Source of the DNA: Neorhizobium galegae
GTDB lineage: Bacteria > Pseudomonadota > Alphaproteobacteria > Rhizobiales > Rhizobiaceae
Direction of reading: 5' to 3'
Length of the DNA: 64,000 bases
NCBI RefSeq assembly: GCF_017877055.1
Contig: NZ_JAGIPG010000001.1
Location: 186,001-250,000, forward strand
A model generated the notes under the pieces. The model worked only from the letters and a program-made list of their open reading frames with translations. It had not been told where the DNA came from and searched no databases. Positions 8,821 through 17,553 of the stretch are shown piece after piece (the first letter of the stretch is position 1; every line of letters begins with the position of its first letter). The translations under genes were made by a program, and so were the position numbers.

Positions 8821-10410
8821 ATGGAGTTTGAATGGGACGTTGCCATCGTCGGCGCGGGAATGGGCGGGGCGGCAATGGGATACGCACTGGCCACCGCCGG
8901 CCACCGCGTAGTTTTCATAGAAAAGGGTCTGGCTCACTTTTCGCAGGATGAACGTGACGACCCCGATAGTCTGGACGAAGCGAAGCGCCTGAGAAATGGC
9001 CGGTGGCCGCAGCAGATTTCCGGCTCCGTGGACGCCCGTGCCGTACGTTTTTTTCCTGCACTCGGCTGCGGCGTCGGCGGTTCGACGCTTATCTATGCGG
9101 CAACGCTCGAACGGTTTTCCCCAGGCGACTTCAAAATCGTCGACAAATCCGGCAGGCCATCCTGGCCGATCGACTATGAAAACCTTGAACCCTTTTATCG
9201 CAAGGCGGAGCGCCTCCTGCATGTGCGCGGCAGCCAGGATCCGCTGCAGCCACAATCGGAGGTCATCGAACCTCCTGCCATGACGCGATGCGATCAGCAT
9301 TTTTTCGACTCCGCGCAATCAAATGGGATGCATCCCTATCGGATTCACACGGCCTGCCGATATATCGACGGGTGCGGCCAATGCGGCGGCTTCATCTGCC
9401 ATAGATCCTGCAAGCAGGATGCGCGGCGGGCATTCATCGAGCCGGCACTGGCGACCGGCAACGCCATGGTCATCGATCAATGCAACGTGGAAAAGGTCTC
9501 GGCCGACGACGAGGCGGTCACTCAATTGTCGTGCCGGAGGAACGGAGACGAGCTGGCAATCGTTGCGAAGTTCTATGTACTCGCGGCCGGCGCGCTTTCG
9601 ACACCTTTGCTTCTCCTCAACTCCACCAACGAATTCTGGCCGAACGGCCTTGCAAACACGTCGGATCTCGTGGGGCGCAACCTGATGTTCCACGCTTCCG
9701 ATTTCTTCGCTGTCTGGCCTCGGGGCAAAACCCGCGTTTCAGAGCCGGGAAAGTCGATCGGCCTTCGCGATTTCTATGAACATGAGGGTCTCAAGCTAGG
9801 CGTCATCCAGTCCACGGGCCTGACTGCGACCGCCAATAACGTGCTTCATTTCCTGAAATTACTGATCGACCAGAACGGCTGGATCTGGCTGAAGCCGCTC
9901 AAGCCCTTCATGCGCATTCCGGCGATGATCGGCGCTCTTATCTCCGGCAACGCAACGATATTCACCTCTATCCTCGAGGATCTGCCCTATCCCGAAAATC
10001 GCGTGAAGCCCGATCCGGAAGATCCCGCCAGCATCTATTTCGAATATACAATTCACAGCGAGTTGCGACAAAGAATGAATACCTTCCGCAAGTTATATCG
10101 AAAGGCATTCAAGCGGCACCGGATGATGATGTTCGGCTCCGAAGTCAACCTCAACTACGGCCATGCCTGTGGGACGTGCCGTTTTGGTCCGGATCCCGCG
10201 ACTGCGGTATTGGATGTCAACAACCGTGCGCACGACCTGGACAATCTCTATGTCGTTGATGCGTCGTTCTTCCCGACCAGCGGAGGGGCCAATCCAAGCC
10301 TGACGGTTGCCGCTAACGCCTTGCGTGTCGGAGAGCATATTGCTCAGAAATTGTCAGCGACAAAGCCGAACCGGATAGAGACCTGCATGGTTTCGGATAC
10401 CATGTCTTGA
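8821..10410 (+). CDS. GMC family FAD-dependent oxidoreductase
   Basis: The ATG at 8821 follows GGGATGGGG; an in-frame ATG at 8815 is the alternative. The product is about 529 aa. An N-terminal FAD Rossmann motif VAIVGAGMGGAAMG is followed by GCGVGGSTLIY and then a Cys-rich segment YIDGCGQCGGFICHRSC (about residue 185), which is unusual for the family. The GMC C-terminal domain follows: GHACGTCRFGPDP, then YVVDASFFPTSGGANPSLT with the catalytic-site Asn. GMC enzymes oxidise alcohols or sugars, passing electrons to oxygen or a carrier. No export signal is visible. Position between sugar-transfer genes and the NRPS/PKS suggests oxidation of a sugar or acyl alcohol on the product. A second GMC protein is at 52916. 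Confidence 0.82.
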   Translation: MEFEWDVAIVGAGMGGAAMGYALATAGHRVVFIEKGLAHFSQDERDDPDSLDEAKRLRNGRWPQQISGSVDARAVRFFPALGCGVGGSTLIYAATLERFSPGDFKIVDKSGRPSWPIDYENLEPFYRKAERLLHVRGSQDPLQPQSEVIEPPAMTRCDQHFFDSAQSNGMHPYRIHTACRYIDGCGQCGGFICHRSCKQDARRAFIEPALATGNAMVIDQCNVEKVSADDEAVTQLSCRRNGDELAIVAKFYVLAAGALSTPLLLLNSTNEFWPNGLANTSDLVGRNLMFHASDFFAVWPRGKTRVSEPGKSIGLRDFYEHEGLKLGVIQSTGLTATANNVLHFLKLLIDQNGWIWLKPLKPFMRIPAMIGALISGNATIFTSILEDLPYPENRVKPDPEDPASIYFEYTIHSELRQRMNTFRKLYRKAFKRHRMMMFGSEVNLNYGHACGTCRFGPDPATAVLDVNNRAHDLDNLYVVDASFFPTSGGANPSLTVAANALRVGEHIAQKLSATKPNRIETCMVSDTMS

Positions 10411-10447
10411 CCCGGTTTCGAAAGGTAATGCCGCCGGTCTATCCCGA

Positions 10448-11644
10448 TCAGTGATTTCTGTTTCGATCGGTTCTGATCCAGGCGGCCCCGCCAGCCTGAA
10501 GGATATGGCGCGGATAGAGCCTCAGTTTCCTGAACACGTATCCTGGAATGTCCGCCATGGCATGCATGGGAAGCGTGCGTCTGCCATGACGCCACCACGC
10601 CACCGACAGCGCGATATCGAATGCCAGGATGCTGATGATCGAGATCGCCAATGGCAAGACCGCAATTCCGGAAGTTGCGAGCGGGATTGCCGCAAGCAGC
10701 GAGAGCAAGAGAAGCGCTGCCAGCAATGTCAGCGGCGGTATGAGCGCATCGACGACGAGAGCCAGATAGGCCCGGCTCCGCAACGTGTTGACGTCAAACA
10801 GAGCTGCGCAAAGTTGTGCCGTCAGCGCGAAGCGGCCCGCGTTCCATCGGGAAGCCTGTGTTTCGAGGCCCTTCTTCGAATAGGGGAACCTGCTGTTCAC
10901 GGCTGCGGCATCGCAGAAAAGCGGAGCGTGGCCGGCCCGCGCAAGGTCCAGCCCAAGCTTCATGTCTTCGACCAGATTGCCGTTCGCAAGCGCGGCATCC
11001 CGCAGGGTGGCCCACGGGAATGCCATTCCCGAGCCTGTTAGCTGCGCGGGAAGCCCGAATTTCGCCAGCCCGAGAAGCCGGATCCGATTCTTCAGAAGGA
11101 ACGCAAATTCGGAGACCGCAAGGTTGATGCTTCCATCCTGCGGGGCGACCATCAGATAGCGCGACTGGACGGGCCTGCCGGTTGCCGCGGTCATATAGGC
11201 GAGATTGTCGAGCGCTCCCGGTTCGAGCCAGCAATCGGCGTCTATGATAACCACCACGTCCGGCGGAAGGAGGCCAAGATAGTTGACGCCAGCGTCGAGG
11301 GCGTATCCCTTGCCGCGGCGGATCGGGTCGAACCGTACGATGACATCCGCGCCCGCTTCGCGTGCCAGCGATGCGGTCAGGTCGTTGCAATTGTCAGCCA
11401 CGACGACCAGCCGATCGCCGTCGCGCATCTGGCTCTGGATGCTGTGCAGGGTATCGATGATCTGGAGCTCTTCGTTATGCGCCGGGACCAGGACCGCAAC
11501 TTTCGGCCGTCGGCCGTTCTGACGTGGCGGTTGGCTCCGCTCGCCGATACTTCCGGCAAGACATTCAATCGCGAAAAAGACAGTCGGAACCAGAACAACG
11601 AGGGACAATAGTAATGCCGCGACGATCAGTATGTTCTGTTGCAT
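10448..11644 (-). CDS. Membrane glycosyltransferase family 2 (processive-type, QxxRW)
   Basis: The ATG at 11644 follows GGAGGGGAG; a longer frame to 11683 lacks such a site. The 398 aa protein has one N-terminal membrane segment (about 5-28). A GT-A catalytic domain carries VAVLVPAHNEE, the metal-binding IDADCW and VEDMKLGLDLARAG. The ETQASRWNAGR segment provides the QxxRW motif typical of processive or cellulose-synthase-like GT2 enzymes. Two or more C-terminal membrane segments follow (about 305-355). It probably adds sugars at the inner membrane. The gene is convergent with the GMC gene (37 bp gap) and lies downstream of the PPTase/NRPS genes on the same strand, with a 331 bp gap between them. 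Confidence 0.85.
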   Translation of the reverse strand: MQQNILIVAALLLSLVVLVPTVFFAIECLAGSIGERSQPPRQNGRRPKVAVLVPAHNEELQIIDTLHSIQSQMRDGDRLVVVADNCNDLTASLAREAGADVIVRFDPIRRGKGYALDAGVNYLGLLPPDVVVIIDADCWLEPGALDNLAYMTAATGRPVQSRYLMVAPQDGSINLAVSEFAFLLKNRIRLLGLAKFGLPAQLTGSGMAFPWATLRDAALANGNLVEDMKLGLDLARAGHAPLFCDAAAVNSRFPYSKKGLETQASRWNAGRFALTAQLCAALFDVNTLRSRAYLALVVDALIPPLTLLAALLLLSLLAAIPLATSGIAVLPLAISIISILAFDIALSVAWWRHGRRTLPMHAMADIPGYVFRKLRLYPRHILQAGGAAWIRTDRNRNH

Positions 11645-11975
11645 GATCTCCCCTCCGGCGACGCGTTTCAAGCCGTCAATCATAGCGGGAGGGCCGAGGG
11701 TTCTAAGCTGACCACGCTACACCGTTCGAGTGTGCGCGGGCTCATCCTATTTCGGGGCAGGTGGAGCCACCTCGAACGGGTCTACGCCCATTTGATGGCT
11801 GCTGGATCAATTGAAGTTCGATCTTTGCGCCCAATGGTGCTATCCGATGCAATTCGTTGAGCGAAAGCAGTCGGTTACGTGAAAATATGGCAGCGGATCG
11901 CTGATCGTCTGCCTCGCGGTGAAACGGGCTGGACGTCGTTCCTGGCGGTAGGCGGTCTGGATACTGGCGGAGGCT
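11645..11975. other. Gap between GT2 and PPTase genes
   Basis: No supported gene in these 331 bp. Both flanking genes are on the minus strand, so the stretch should contain the GT2 promoter and possibly an end point for the NRPS/PPTase transcript. No strong hairpin with a T-run was seen. Confidence 0.35.
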
Positions 11976-12626
11976 TCAGCGGATAATCATGCCGGCGACG
12001 ACATACCCGTCGCGCAGCCTGATCTGACCCACCAGCCGGTCGTCCGTCTTGAAGGGCGGGACGTCGATCTCGAAATATGCGGCGAAATGCCCGTCCGCCA
12101 GGTTCAGTTCGATGCGGATGGCCTCGAAGCCGAACATCGTGCGCGTCAGGCCATACTGGCATTTGTAGGTGCATTCCTTGGCGCTGAAGATCGCTTTCAC
12201 CAATCGGCCGCGAATGCCCCATTGCTGCCGGTTGAGCCATTGTCGCTCGCGCGGGGTGCAGATTTCCTGTGCATAGGTGTCGTCGAGCGGTGTCGCTTCC
12301 TCAAGATCGAGGCCGAGAGCCTTGATGCCGTCCGAATGGCGGCCGATGGCCGCGACGCAGCGGGTCGTGGAATGGCTGATACTTCCGGCTATCCCGGCCG
12401 GCCAGATCGGCGCCCGGTCCGACCCCACGGGTATGGCCATTCCAGGCAGTCCCAGATGGCGCATGGCCTGCCTCGCGCAGATGCGGCCAGCGGTGAACTC
12501 CTGCTGTCGGCTTTTCGCGGCATTGGTGATCGCCGTTCTCTCTTCAGGATAGAGTTCCGAAACGTCACCAAGCAGGTCAGCTTCGGCGACCGACACGGAA
12601 GGGTCGAATATGCCCTCCAGCAGCAT
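11976..12626 (-). CDS. 4'-phosphopantetheinyl transferase (Sfp/EntD type)
   Basis: A 216 aa protein with the PPTase signatures in order: GSISHSTTRCVAAIG (CoA-binding His), ALGLDLEEATPLD (Mg-binding acidic pair) and FSAKECTYKCQYG (the [F/W]SxKEA motif, with Cys in place of Ala). The N-terminal segment with RQAMRHLG and P.GSDRAPIWPAG is EntD-like. It transfers phosphopantetheine from CoA to carrier-domain serines. Its start is 2 nt from the NRPS stop on the same strand, so expression is coupled to the NRPS. It should activate the NRPS PCP, the PKS ACP and perhaps the discrete ACP at 5534. Confidence 0.92.
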   Translation of the reverse strand: MLLEGIFDPSVSVAEADLLGDVSELYPEERTAITNAAKSRQQEFTAGRICARQAMRHLGLPGMAIPVGSDRAPIWPAGIAGSISHSTTRCVAAIGRHSDGIKALGLDLEEATPLDDTYAQEICTPRERQWLNRQQWGIRGRLVKAIFSAKECTYKCQYGLTRTMFGFEAIRIELNLADGHFAAYFEIDVPPFKTDDRLVGQIRLRDGYVVAGMIIR

Positions 12627-12628
12627 AG

Positions 12629-15600
12629 CTAGACCTTGGTCTCCACGTGGACCAGCGTCGGGCGCCGTTCCATCGCGTTGCGGCGCAATGCGGCCCGCTC
12701 GGACGCCCGGCTCAACTGTATATCGGCTTTCCCCTTGCCGGAGATATGGTCGGCCAGGAGAGCGACCGTCGGGAAACGGAAGAGGTCGGTGATCGTCAGG
12801 TCCGGCGCCAGCTTCGCTTTCATCTCGCGATGGACTTGGACCGCCAGGAGCGAATGCCCGCCAAGAGCGAAGAAGTTGTCGAATATGCCGACCTTCTCAA
12901 GCCCAAGTGCGCGACCGAACACCTCGCTGATATCCCGCTGCAGAGTGTTGGACGGTTCGATGAACGTGGCTGGCGGGGCCTGGACCTTTTCCGTCGGGGC
13001 CGGCAGCTTGTTGCGGTCCACCTTGGCGTTCGGGGTCAGGGGGAAGGCTTCCATCGTCACGAAATGCGAGGGTATCATCGCATCGGGCAGCGCCTCGGCG
13101 ATATAGGCCCGTAGTTCCTGCTCGTTGAGGGGAGTACCGGCTGTGCGAATGTAGGCAACGAGGCGCACGTCGCCGGGGCTGTCCTTACGGGCGACCACGA
13201 CCGCCTCGCGGATGCCGGCGAACGTGCCGATCCGGGCTTCGATCTCGCCGAGCTCGATGCGATGGCCGCGTATCTTCACCTGATGATCGGTGCGGCCAAG
13301 GAAATGCAGGACGCCGTTCCGGTCGAAGCGGGCAAGGTCGCCCGTCCGATAGATCCGGCCCTCCATGAACGGATTGGGCAGGAAGCGTTCGCGCGTCAGC
13401 TGTTCGCGGTTGTGATATCCGCGGGCAACGCCGTCGCCGCCGATATAAAGCTCGCCGACATCGCCGGGCGGAACCGGGTTATAGGCGTTGTCGAGCACAT
13501 AGAGCTGGGTGTTGGCGATCGGATGGCCGATCGGTACGACGCCCGTCGATGGTCCGGCCGTGAATGTCGAAGACCAGATCGTCGTTTCCGTCGGGCCGTA
13601 CATGTTTTCGATCGTCGCATCGGTGACGGTTCGCAAGGCGGCGAGAAGCGAGCCCTGCAGCGCCTCGCCGCCGAGGAAGAGATGGCGGACATCACTTAAG
13701 GCGGCGCGGTCCTCGTCGATCATCATGAACATGCGCGCCATCGAGGGCGTACATTGCAGATGAGTGACCCGATGTTTGCGGATCTCTTCCGCAAAACCGT
13801 CGCCGACCTCGTCGCTCACGGGATTCCTGCTCGTCTTGACGACTTCGGCCAATAAGGGAAGCCTTTCCAGGACGATATTGTCGGCCAGGCCGAAATCGAT
13901 GAGGCAGGCGATGTCGTCGACGCCGGCCGCCTTGACCTGATCCAGCCTTTCCAGCGCATCTTCGGGTGTACCGAACAGGCCGCTGTCCTCGAAATAACGC
14001 AGGAAGGCGAATTCCAGGATGGCATCCATCTCCTCGGGTGCCAGCGACTGGAGGTCGATATCCATCGGCTGGGCGATGCCCTGCGGCTTCTTGAATGCCG
14101 GAAATGCCCAGGCATACTGCTTGATGAGGGCGGCCGCGCTGCGCAGGTATTCCTTCATCGGGCCGCGCGCCAGATCCCGCACCTCGTCGCGATCTTCACC
14201 GAGGAGGGTGTGGAGCATCAGCGTGACTTTATAATCCGCCGGATCGCGGCCGGTCTCGGTCAGCGTCTGCCGGTAGATGCGGATCTTTTCCGCAAGCTCG
14301 TCAACCGACTGGCCGAGCAGGTGGGTCAGCACGTTGGCACCGAGCCGGGCCGCTTCCCGGTAGCTTTCCGGATTGCCGGCAGTGGTAAGCCAGACCGGGA
14401 GTTCCTTCTGGACCGGACGCGGCTGGGTCACGACCCCGACCGTGCCGGTGCCGAAATCGAAATCGACGCTCTCGCCGCGCCACAATTTGCGGACGACCTC
14501 GATATCGCGGGTCAGGCTCGCCTTGTTCTTCGGCGGCGCGTTTTCGGGCCGCAGGACGAAATCCTCGGGCATCCAGCCGGAGGCGAAGGCAAGTGCAACT
14601 CGCCCGTTGCTGAGATTGTCGATGACCGCCCATTCCTCGGCGACGCGCGCGGGATGATGAAGCGGCAGAACGCAGCTGCCGGCCCGGATCGAAAGGTTCC
14701 TGGTGACAGCCGCGACTGCGGCACCGGTGACCGCGGGGTTCGGATAAGGGCCGCCGAACGCGTGGAAATGGCGCTCCGGCGTCCAGACGGAATCGAAGCC
14801 GTTGGCATCGGCAAATTTGGCGCCTTCGATCAGCAGCCGATATTTGTCCGGCCCGGATCCGCCGTCATTGCCCCAGTAGAAGAGTCCGAAATCGAGATTC
14901 GTACCTCTTCCAGCGGAAGACGCGCCCTTTGCCTTGGCTTCGATGACTTCGGAGGAGTGGACAACGACCTTGAAGCCGCTGGCAAGTGTCCAGAAGAGTT
15001 CCAGAACGGAGATATCGAAAGAGAGGCTGGTGACGGCCAGCCAGACGTTGCGACGGTCCGTGTTGCGCGGCACCCGTTCGTCCATGCCGGCGAAAAAATT
15101 CACGACGTTGCGATGCTCCAGCATCACGCCTTTCGGCAGGCCGGTAGAGCCGGACGTATAGATGACGTAGGCGAGATTGCTCGAGGCGACGGCGGTTGCC
15201 GGACGATCCGCGATTGCCTGGTTTTTCAGGATATCCTCGACACACAGGAAATTGCTGCCATGAAGCGTCTCGGATTTCGCAAGGCGCCGCTCGGTCAGAA
15301 CCAGCTTGGCGCCGCTGTCCTTGATCATGAATGCCAGGCGATCGGCCGGAAAATGCGGGTCGAGCGGAATATAGGCGCCGCCTGCCTTCATGATAGCAAG
15401 CGCACCGACCACCAGATCAAGCGAACGCGGAAGATAAAGGCCGACGGTGACGTCCGGGCCGACGCCCTGGGCCACCAGCGCTTGCGCGATGCGGTTGGCC
15501 CGTTCGTCCATCTCGCGATAGGAAAGGGAACGGCCGTGGAATGCCAGAGCTTCGGCATCCGGCGTCCTATCGACCTGCCGTTCGATAAGCTGATGGACAC

Positions 15601-17248
15601 AGGCGGCATGGTCGTATTCGCGCTCCGTCCGGTTCCAGTCGAAGAGGACCATGTTCCTGTCGGCATTCGACATCAAAGGCAGGTCCTGCAGCAACGTCGC
15701 GCGGTCCTCGAACGCCGAGGCGAGGACCGCAAATGCCGTCGCGAGGTCCTGCGCCTGCCGCTCGTCGATGCGTGTCCGATCATAGAGCAGATCGGCTCTG
15801 GTCTCGCCGAGCCGGAAGGTCAGGGCGCAGCCCTCGATCTCGTCTGCGAGCGCCGGATTGGAGATGTCTGCGACGCCGATCGTCAGCTCCAGCGCTGCGA
15901 GGCCGGGATAACGGTCGACAAGATCGCGGCAATAACCCTTACGTTCGTCCAGCACCTTCAGCGAGCGATCGACATTCCCGAGCAGGTCCTCGACCGAGGC
16001 TTGCACCGTGGAGTCGATCCGCAGCGGGATGGATGTGGCGAAATAGCCGGGATGGCGGGCACCGAGGTCAATCAGCCTGTCGTTCGTGTAGGCGAGGTCG
16101 AATACCGACTGGCCGGAAACGCGGATCAGGAAGGCTGCCGTCAATGCGACCCGCTCCTGCCGCGAAAGCTGCCCGGAAAAGGCCAGAGGAATGATGCGGA
16201 TATCACGGGCCTGGCCGGCTTCCGATGCTTTTATGCAGGGAAGGGCGATATCGGTACCGGCTTCGAGTGCGCGGCGGAAGAAGCTCTCATGCGGTGCAAG
16301 AGCGGCAACCGCTTCCGACAGCGCGATCCTGCTCGCCTCGCTCGAAAGCGGCAGCCGATCGCCCGGACGTAGTACAGAAGAGAGCGTGATCTGCCTGGCG
16401 CCATCCTTGCGGGCGGCCTCGAGCAGAACCGGCATATCCGCGGTGCCGATCGTCGCACCATGGGCTCCGACGGACAGGACCAGACCGGGTTCCCCGTTCA
16501 GTTCGCCGTCAAGGATGCGAAGGTTCCTGACGGTGAAGACGTCGTTGCCGAAACGGACCTTGGGCGTTGCTAGCGGATTGAGATAGGTGGGGCCAAAATC
16601 CAGGCCGCGCACCAGACGGGAAAGCTCGCCTGCCGGGGCGGTGAAATCGAGCGCGCCGGCGGCCGAAGGACGCTTGAGCTGTCCGTAATAGGTGCGGGTT
16701 GCGAAATCCTGCCGGCGCGGGTTCAGAGTGCCGCGCTCGATATCGCCGAGCATCTCGGAGAAAGTCGCGATCCCGGCTTCGAAGCATTTCGTGTTCAGCG
16801 TCAGGGCGGTCTCGTCCGCGCTGATCTCGAAATGCTGCTGCACGTAGATATCGCCTTCGTCGATCCCTTCGGTCATCGCGTGCCAGGTGATCCCGTGTCG
16901 GTCATGGCCTTCGAGGATCGCCCAGGCGGGTGTATTGAGGCCTGCCATGTCCGGCAGCAGGCCGTCATGGAAATTGGCGGCGCCGATGCGCGCATGCCGC
17001 CAGACCGCATCGGGGACCATTTTCAGGTTGGCGATGCTGAACAGCCAGTCGTAGTCGTATTGGGTCAGCTGGGCGGCGTAATCGCCTTCCTGCGTTATGA
17101 CGGGAACGCCCTGGGACTGGGCCCAGTTTCTGACCGATCCGTTCGAGGTCGCTATGGCCTCGATCCTATGTCCGCGCCCCCGCAGAATTTCAGCGCATTG
17201 AACCAGCAATAAACCGCCACCGATCAAAACACACTTCAATTCGCCCAT
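12629..17248 (-). CDS. NRPS: formyltransferase, half C domain, A domain split by luciferase-like monooxygenase, PCP
   Basis: The ATG at 17248 has GGGGAC upstream (a GTG five codons earlier is also open). The product is 1539 aa. Residues 1-250 form a formyltransferase domain (NFHDGLLP with Asn92/His94, then GITWH...DEGDI), as in start modules that N-formylate an amino acid. Residues about 350-520 resemble only the C-terminal half of a condensation domain, without HHxxxDG. The adenylation domain runs 550-770 (YTSGSTGLPKGV; FDISV with Asp745) and 1140-1420 (MYGPTE; NAKVDRNKL with Lys1409). Between A4 and A5 sits a luciferase-like flavin monooxygenase (785-1125) of the MupA/Atu3671 kind. A PCP (GGHSL, Ser1466) ends the protein. 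It probably selects, oxidises and formylates an alpha-amino acid, then hands it to the divergently encoded PKS. The amino acid is unknown. Confidence 0.92.
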   Translation of the reverse strand: MGELKCVLIGGGLLLVQCAEILRGRGHRIEAIATSNGSVRNWAQSQGVPVITQEGDYAAQLTQYDYDWLFSIANLKMVPDAVWRHARIGAANFHDGLLPDMAGLNTPAWAILEGHDRHGITWHAMTEGIDEGDIYVQQHFEISADETALTLNTKCFEAGIATFSEMLGDIERGTLNPRRQDFATRTYYGQLKRPSAAGALDFTAPAGELSRLVRGLDFGPTYLNPLATPKVRFGNDVFTVRNLRILDGELNGEPGLVLSVGAHGATIGTADMPVLLEAARKDGARQITLSSVLRPGDRLPLSSEASRIALSEAVAALAPHESFFRRALEAGTDIALPCIKASEAGQARDIRIIPLAFSGQLSRQERVALTAAFLIRVSGQSVFDLAYTNDRLIDLGARHPGYFATSIPLRIDSTVQASVEDLLGNVDRSLKVLDERKGYCRDLVDRYPGLAALELTIGVADISNPALADEIEGCALTFRLGETRADLLYDRTRIDERQAQDLATAFAVLASAFEDRATLLQDLPLMSNADRNMVLFDWNRTEREYDHAACVHQLIERQVDRTPDAEALAFHGRSLSYREMDERANRIAQALVAQGVGPDVTVGLYLPRSLDLVVGALAIMKAGGAYIPLDPHFPADRLAFMIKDSGAKLVLTERRLAKSETLHGSNFLCVEDILKNQAIADRPATAVASSNLAYVIYTSGSTGLPKGVMLEHRNVVNFFAGMDERVPRNTDRRNVWLAVTSLSFDISVLELFWTLASGFKVVVHSSEVIEAKAKGASSAGRGTNLDFGLFYWGNDGGSGPDKYRLLIEGAKFADANGFDSVWTPERHFHAFGGPYPNPAVTGAAVAAVTRNLSIRAGSCVLPLHHPARVAEEWAVIDNLSNGRVALAFASGWMPEDFVLRPENAPPKNKASLTRDIEVVRKLWRGESVDFDFGTGTVGVVTQPRPVQKELPVWLTTAGNPESYREAARLGANVLTHLLGQSVDELAEKIRIYRQTLTETGRDPADYKVTLMLHTLLGEDRDEVRDLARGPMKEYLRSAAALIKQYAWAFPAFKKPQGIAQPMDIDLQSLAPEEMDAILEFAFLRYFEDSGLFGTPEDALERLDQVKAAGVDDIACLIDFGLADNIVLERLPLLAEVVKTSRNPVSDEVGDGFAEEIRKHRVTHLQCTPSMARMFMMIDEDRAALSDVRHLFLGGEALQGSLLAALRTVTDATIENMYGPTETTIWSSTFTAGPSTGVVPIGHPIANTQLYVLDNAYNPVPPGDVGELYIGGDGVARGYHNREQLTRERFLPNPFMEGRIYRTGDLARFDRNGVLHFLGRTDHQVKIRGHRIELGEIEARIGTFAGIREAVVVARKDSPGDVRLVAYIRTAGTPLNEQELRAYIAEALPDAMIPSHFVTMEAFPLTPNAKVDRNKLPAPTEKVQAPPATFIEPSNTLQRDISEVFGRALGLEKVGIFDNFFALGGHSLLAVQVHREMKAKLAPDLTITDLFRFPTVALLADHISGKGKADIQLSRASERAALRRNAMERRPTLVHVETKV

Positions 17249-17553
17249 AAAGCTTGTCCCCACTCGTTGCTGTTCCAGGCACTCCGATAGAAACGGGGTG
17301 CCGTCTAAAACTCAACATGCGCCGGACCAGCCATGCGGATGATCGCGCCTAAGCCTGAATTGCGGGCTGTACCCGCCTTTCCCCCATACGGATGATGACG
17401 GCTTCCAAAGGAGTAATTGCGATTGCGTCTTGGCTGGCAGCACATTGAGGCTGCGGGTTTGCGCTCGTGGATTTCAGCGGGAAGCGGAACGAGGCTCGTG
17501 GCATCATTGGGGTGATGTCATCAGGTTGGCCTCCGTGGATTAGGGCGGTGTCG
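17249..17553. promoter_or_regulatory. NRPS/PKS divergent promoter region
   Basis: About 305 bp separate the chosen starts of the divergent NRPS and PKS genes, so both assembly-line genes are probably controlled from here. In-frame upstream PKS starts at 17467 (GTG) and 17515 (ATG) would shorten it. No clear palindromic operator was seen. Confidence 0.45.
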
